Below the pieces are notes generated by a model. That model did not search any database. It had not been told where the DNA came from and worked only from the letters and a program-made list of their open reading frames with translations. DNA of 6,872 bases from assembly GCA_030527385.1 (NCBI GenBank), contig JAUNAY010000064.1, forward strand, positions 1 through 6,872, in the 5' to 3' direction. Shown here piece by piece: positions 6,294 to 6,872 of this stretch (position 1 is the stretch's first letter; each line of letters starts with the position of its first letter). The translations under genes and the position numbers were made by a program. The DNA comes from Fusobacterium sp. Lineage in GTDB: Bacteria; Fusobacteriota; Fusobacteriia; Fusobacteriales; Fusobacteriaceae.

Positions 6294-6327
6294 ATTGCCC
6301 TCCTTGTTTACTTTTCCTCAATAACTA

Positions 6328-6356
6328 ATTTTATAAGATTTTTCCAATTATTTCAA
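6328..6356 (-). promoter_or_regulatory. accD: Candidate promoter of accD-accA-pfkA
   Basis: On the minus strand TTGAAA (6356-6351), a 17-nt spacer and TAAAAT (6333-6328). The start would be near 6321, leaving a leader of about 28 nt. A second option is the perfect TATAAT at 6388-6383, which has no good -35 and overlaps the divergent promoter. No FapR-type site or riboswitch was recognised in the leader. Confidence 0.5.
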
Positions 6357-6363
6357 TAAATAT

Positions 6364-6392
6364 TTGATTTTCGCTTCTATATATTATAGAAT
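6364..6392 (+). promoter_or_regulatory. Candidate promoter of the divergent lipoprotein gene
   Basis: TTGATT (6364-6369), a 17-nt spacer and TAGAAT (6387-6392). Transcription would begin near 6399, giving a leader of about 108 nt before the ATG. That leader is AT-rich, with only weak A/U stems; no known riboswitch was recognised. Confidence 0.55.
6375..6391. promoter_or_regulatory. Palindrome over the divergent promoters, candidate operator
   Basis: A perfect 7-bp inverted repeat, TTCTATA and its complement, around a 3-nt centre. It covers the spacer end and -10 of the lipoprotein promoter and a TATAAT that could serve accD. A further half site (ATAGAAG, 6391-6397) follows, and pairs with CTTCTAT at 6374-6380. 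The bound protein is unknown. Confidence 0.4.
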
Positions 6393-6506
6393 AGAAGTTA
6401 GAGTAATCGTTTCTAATGACTTAAAAATAAGAGGTTAAGGGAAACTTGAGAATTAAAAATTACAAAAAATATTTTAAGAAAATTTATTTTTCTTTGGGAG
6501 GTTTTT

Positions 6507-6872
6507 ATGAAAAAAATAAACTTTTTTATACTAGCTCTTCTTACTATGCTGTTATCTAGTTGTTCAAATCTTGATGAAACTATGTCAACTATTTCAGATG
6601 CTTTACCTAAAAAATCATCTGAAGTTCCCCTAGAATTACAAGAGCAAATTTTAAGTAGAGTTAATCCTGAACAAGAGATCTATTCAGTTGGTTCTTTTAG
6701 AATAGGTACTAGTGGAGCTATTATAGCTCAATCTAAAGCAAATAAAGATGCTAAAGATATCTTAAAAGAACAAATTAAAAAAGAGTTAGAGATTCAATTT
6801 AACTCATTTTTATTAGAAATGGATAGTTATTCAAGAGGACTTACTACTCCTGTATTAAGAGATCTTAACGAA
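6507..6872 (+). CDS. Lipoprotein, possibly LPP20-like (partial, C-terminus missing)
   Basis: The only plus-strand gene: 122 codons open to the window end. GGGAGG lies 5 nt before the ATG. Residues 1-19 are a lipoprotein signal: MKK, a hydrophobic stretch (4-16) and the lipobox LSSC with lipidation at Cys19. Ser follows the Cys, not Asp, so outer-membrane sorting is plausible in a diderm. Residues 20-55 are a Ser/Glu-rich linker. Residues 57-99 (YSVGSFRIG, then SKANKDAKDILKEQIKKELEIQF) have the strand-then-helix pattern with alanine-spaced positions seen in LPP20-type lipoproteins. That family link is a guess from pattern; the lipoprotein call is firm. Divergent from accD across a 213-nt region with a shared palindrome. 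Confidence 0.85.
   Translation, partial: MKKINFFILALLTMLLSSCSNLDETMSTISDALPKKSSEVPLELQEQILSRVNPEQEIYSVGSFRIGTSGAIIAQSKANKDAKDILKEQIKKELEIQFNSFLLEMDSYSRGLTTPVLRDLNE

Noticed and set aside
6476..6494. Hairpin AAGAAAA/TTTTCTT just before the lipoprotein ribosome binding site as a regulatory leader
   Set aside because: A 7-bp stem with a single G-C pair is expected by chance in this AT-rich leader.

Overview
This is an AT-rich stretch (about 30% G+C by eye) from an anaerobic, fermentative bacterium. The low G+C, strong AGGAGG ribosome binding sites, an [FeFe]-hydrogenase maturase (hydF), separate accD and accA genes, and outer-membrane-style lipoprotein and signal-peptide proteins together suggest a Fusobacterium-like organism. 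That assignment is an inference from gene content and protein style; no database search was run.

Layout, right to left, because all genes but one are on the minus strand. At the far right a lipoprotein gene (6507 onward, plus strand, cut by the window end) diverges from accD. Then come accD, accA and pfkA, packed with gaps of 10-16 nt, the Shine-Dalgarno of each downstream gene touching the stop codon of the one before. Next is a stand-alone gene for a 103-residue, highly charged helical protein, with its own promoter and a clear intrinsic terminator. The recR-hydF pair follows (11 nt gap). Last are two genes that each have their own promoter with a palindrome at the expected transcription start: a 137-residue exported protein, and a truncated RHH-WYL transcription regulator running off the left end. 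The regulator is not closed by a stop inside the window.

How they work together: AccD and AccA are the two halves of the acetyl-CoA carboxyltransferase that makes malonyl-CoA for fatty acid synthesis, and PfkA is the committed step of glycolysis. The accD-accA-pfkA order is a known arrangement in Bacillus and relatives, where pyk follows; here pyk is absent and the small charged protein takes that place. RecR (recombinational repair) and HydF (hydrogenase cofactor assembly) share a transcript but no obvious pathway.

Most of the window is ordinary housekeeping. The less ordinary parts are the left end (a regulator with what looks like two tandem RHH units plus a WYL sensor domain, and two promoter palindromes), the palindrome between the accD and lipoprotein promoters, the recR promoter that appears to start inside the preceding terminator, and the repeat-rich start of accD. 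No tRNA, rRNA, CRISPR array, insertion sequence or phage gene was seen. No gene-free stretch exceeds 300 bases; the longest is 6294-6506 (213 nt), which holds the divergent promoters.
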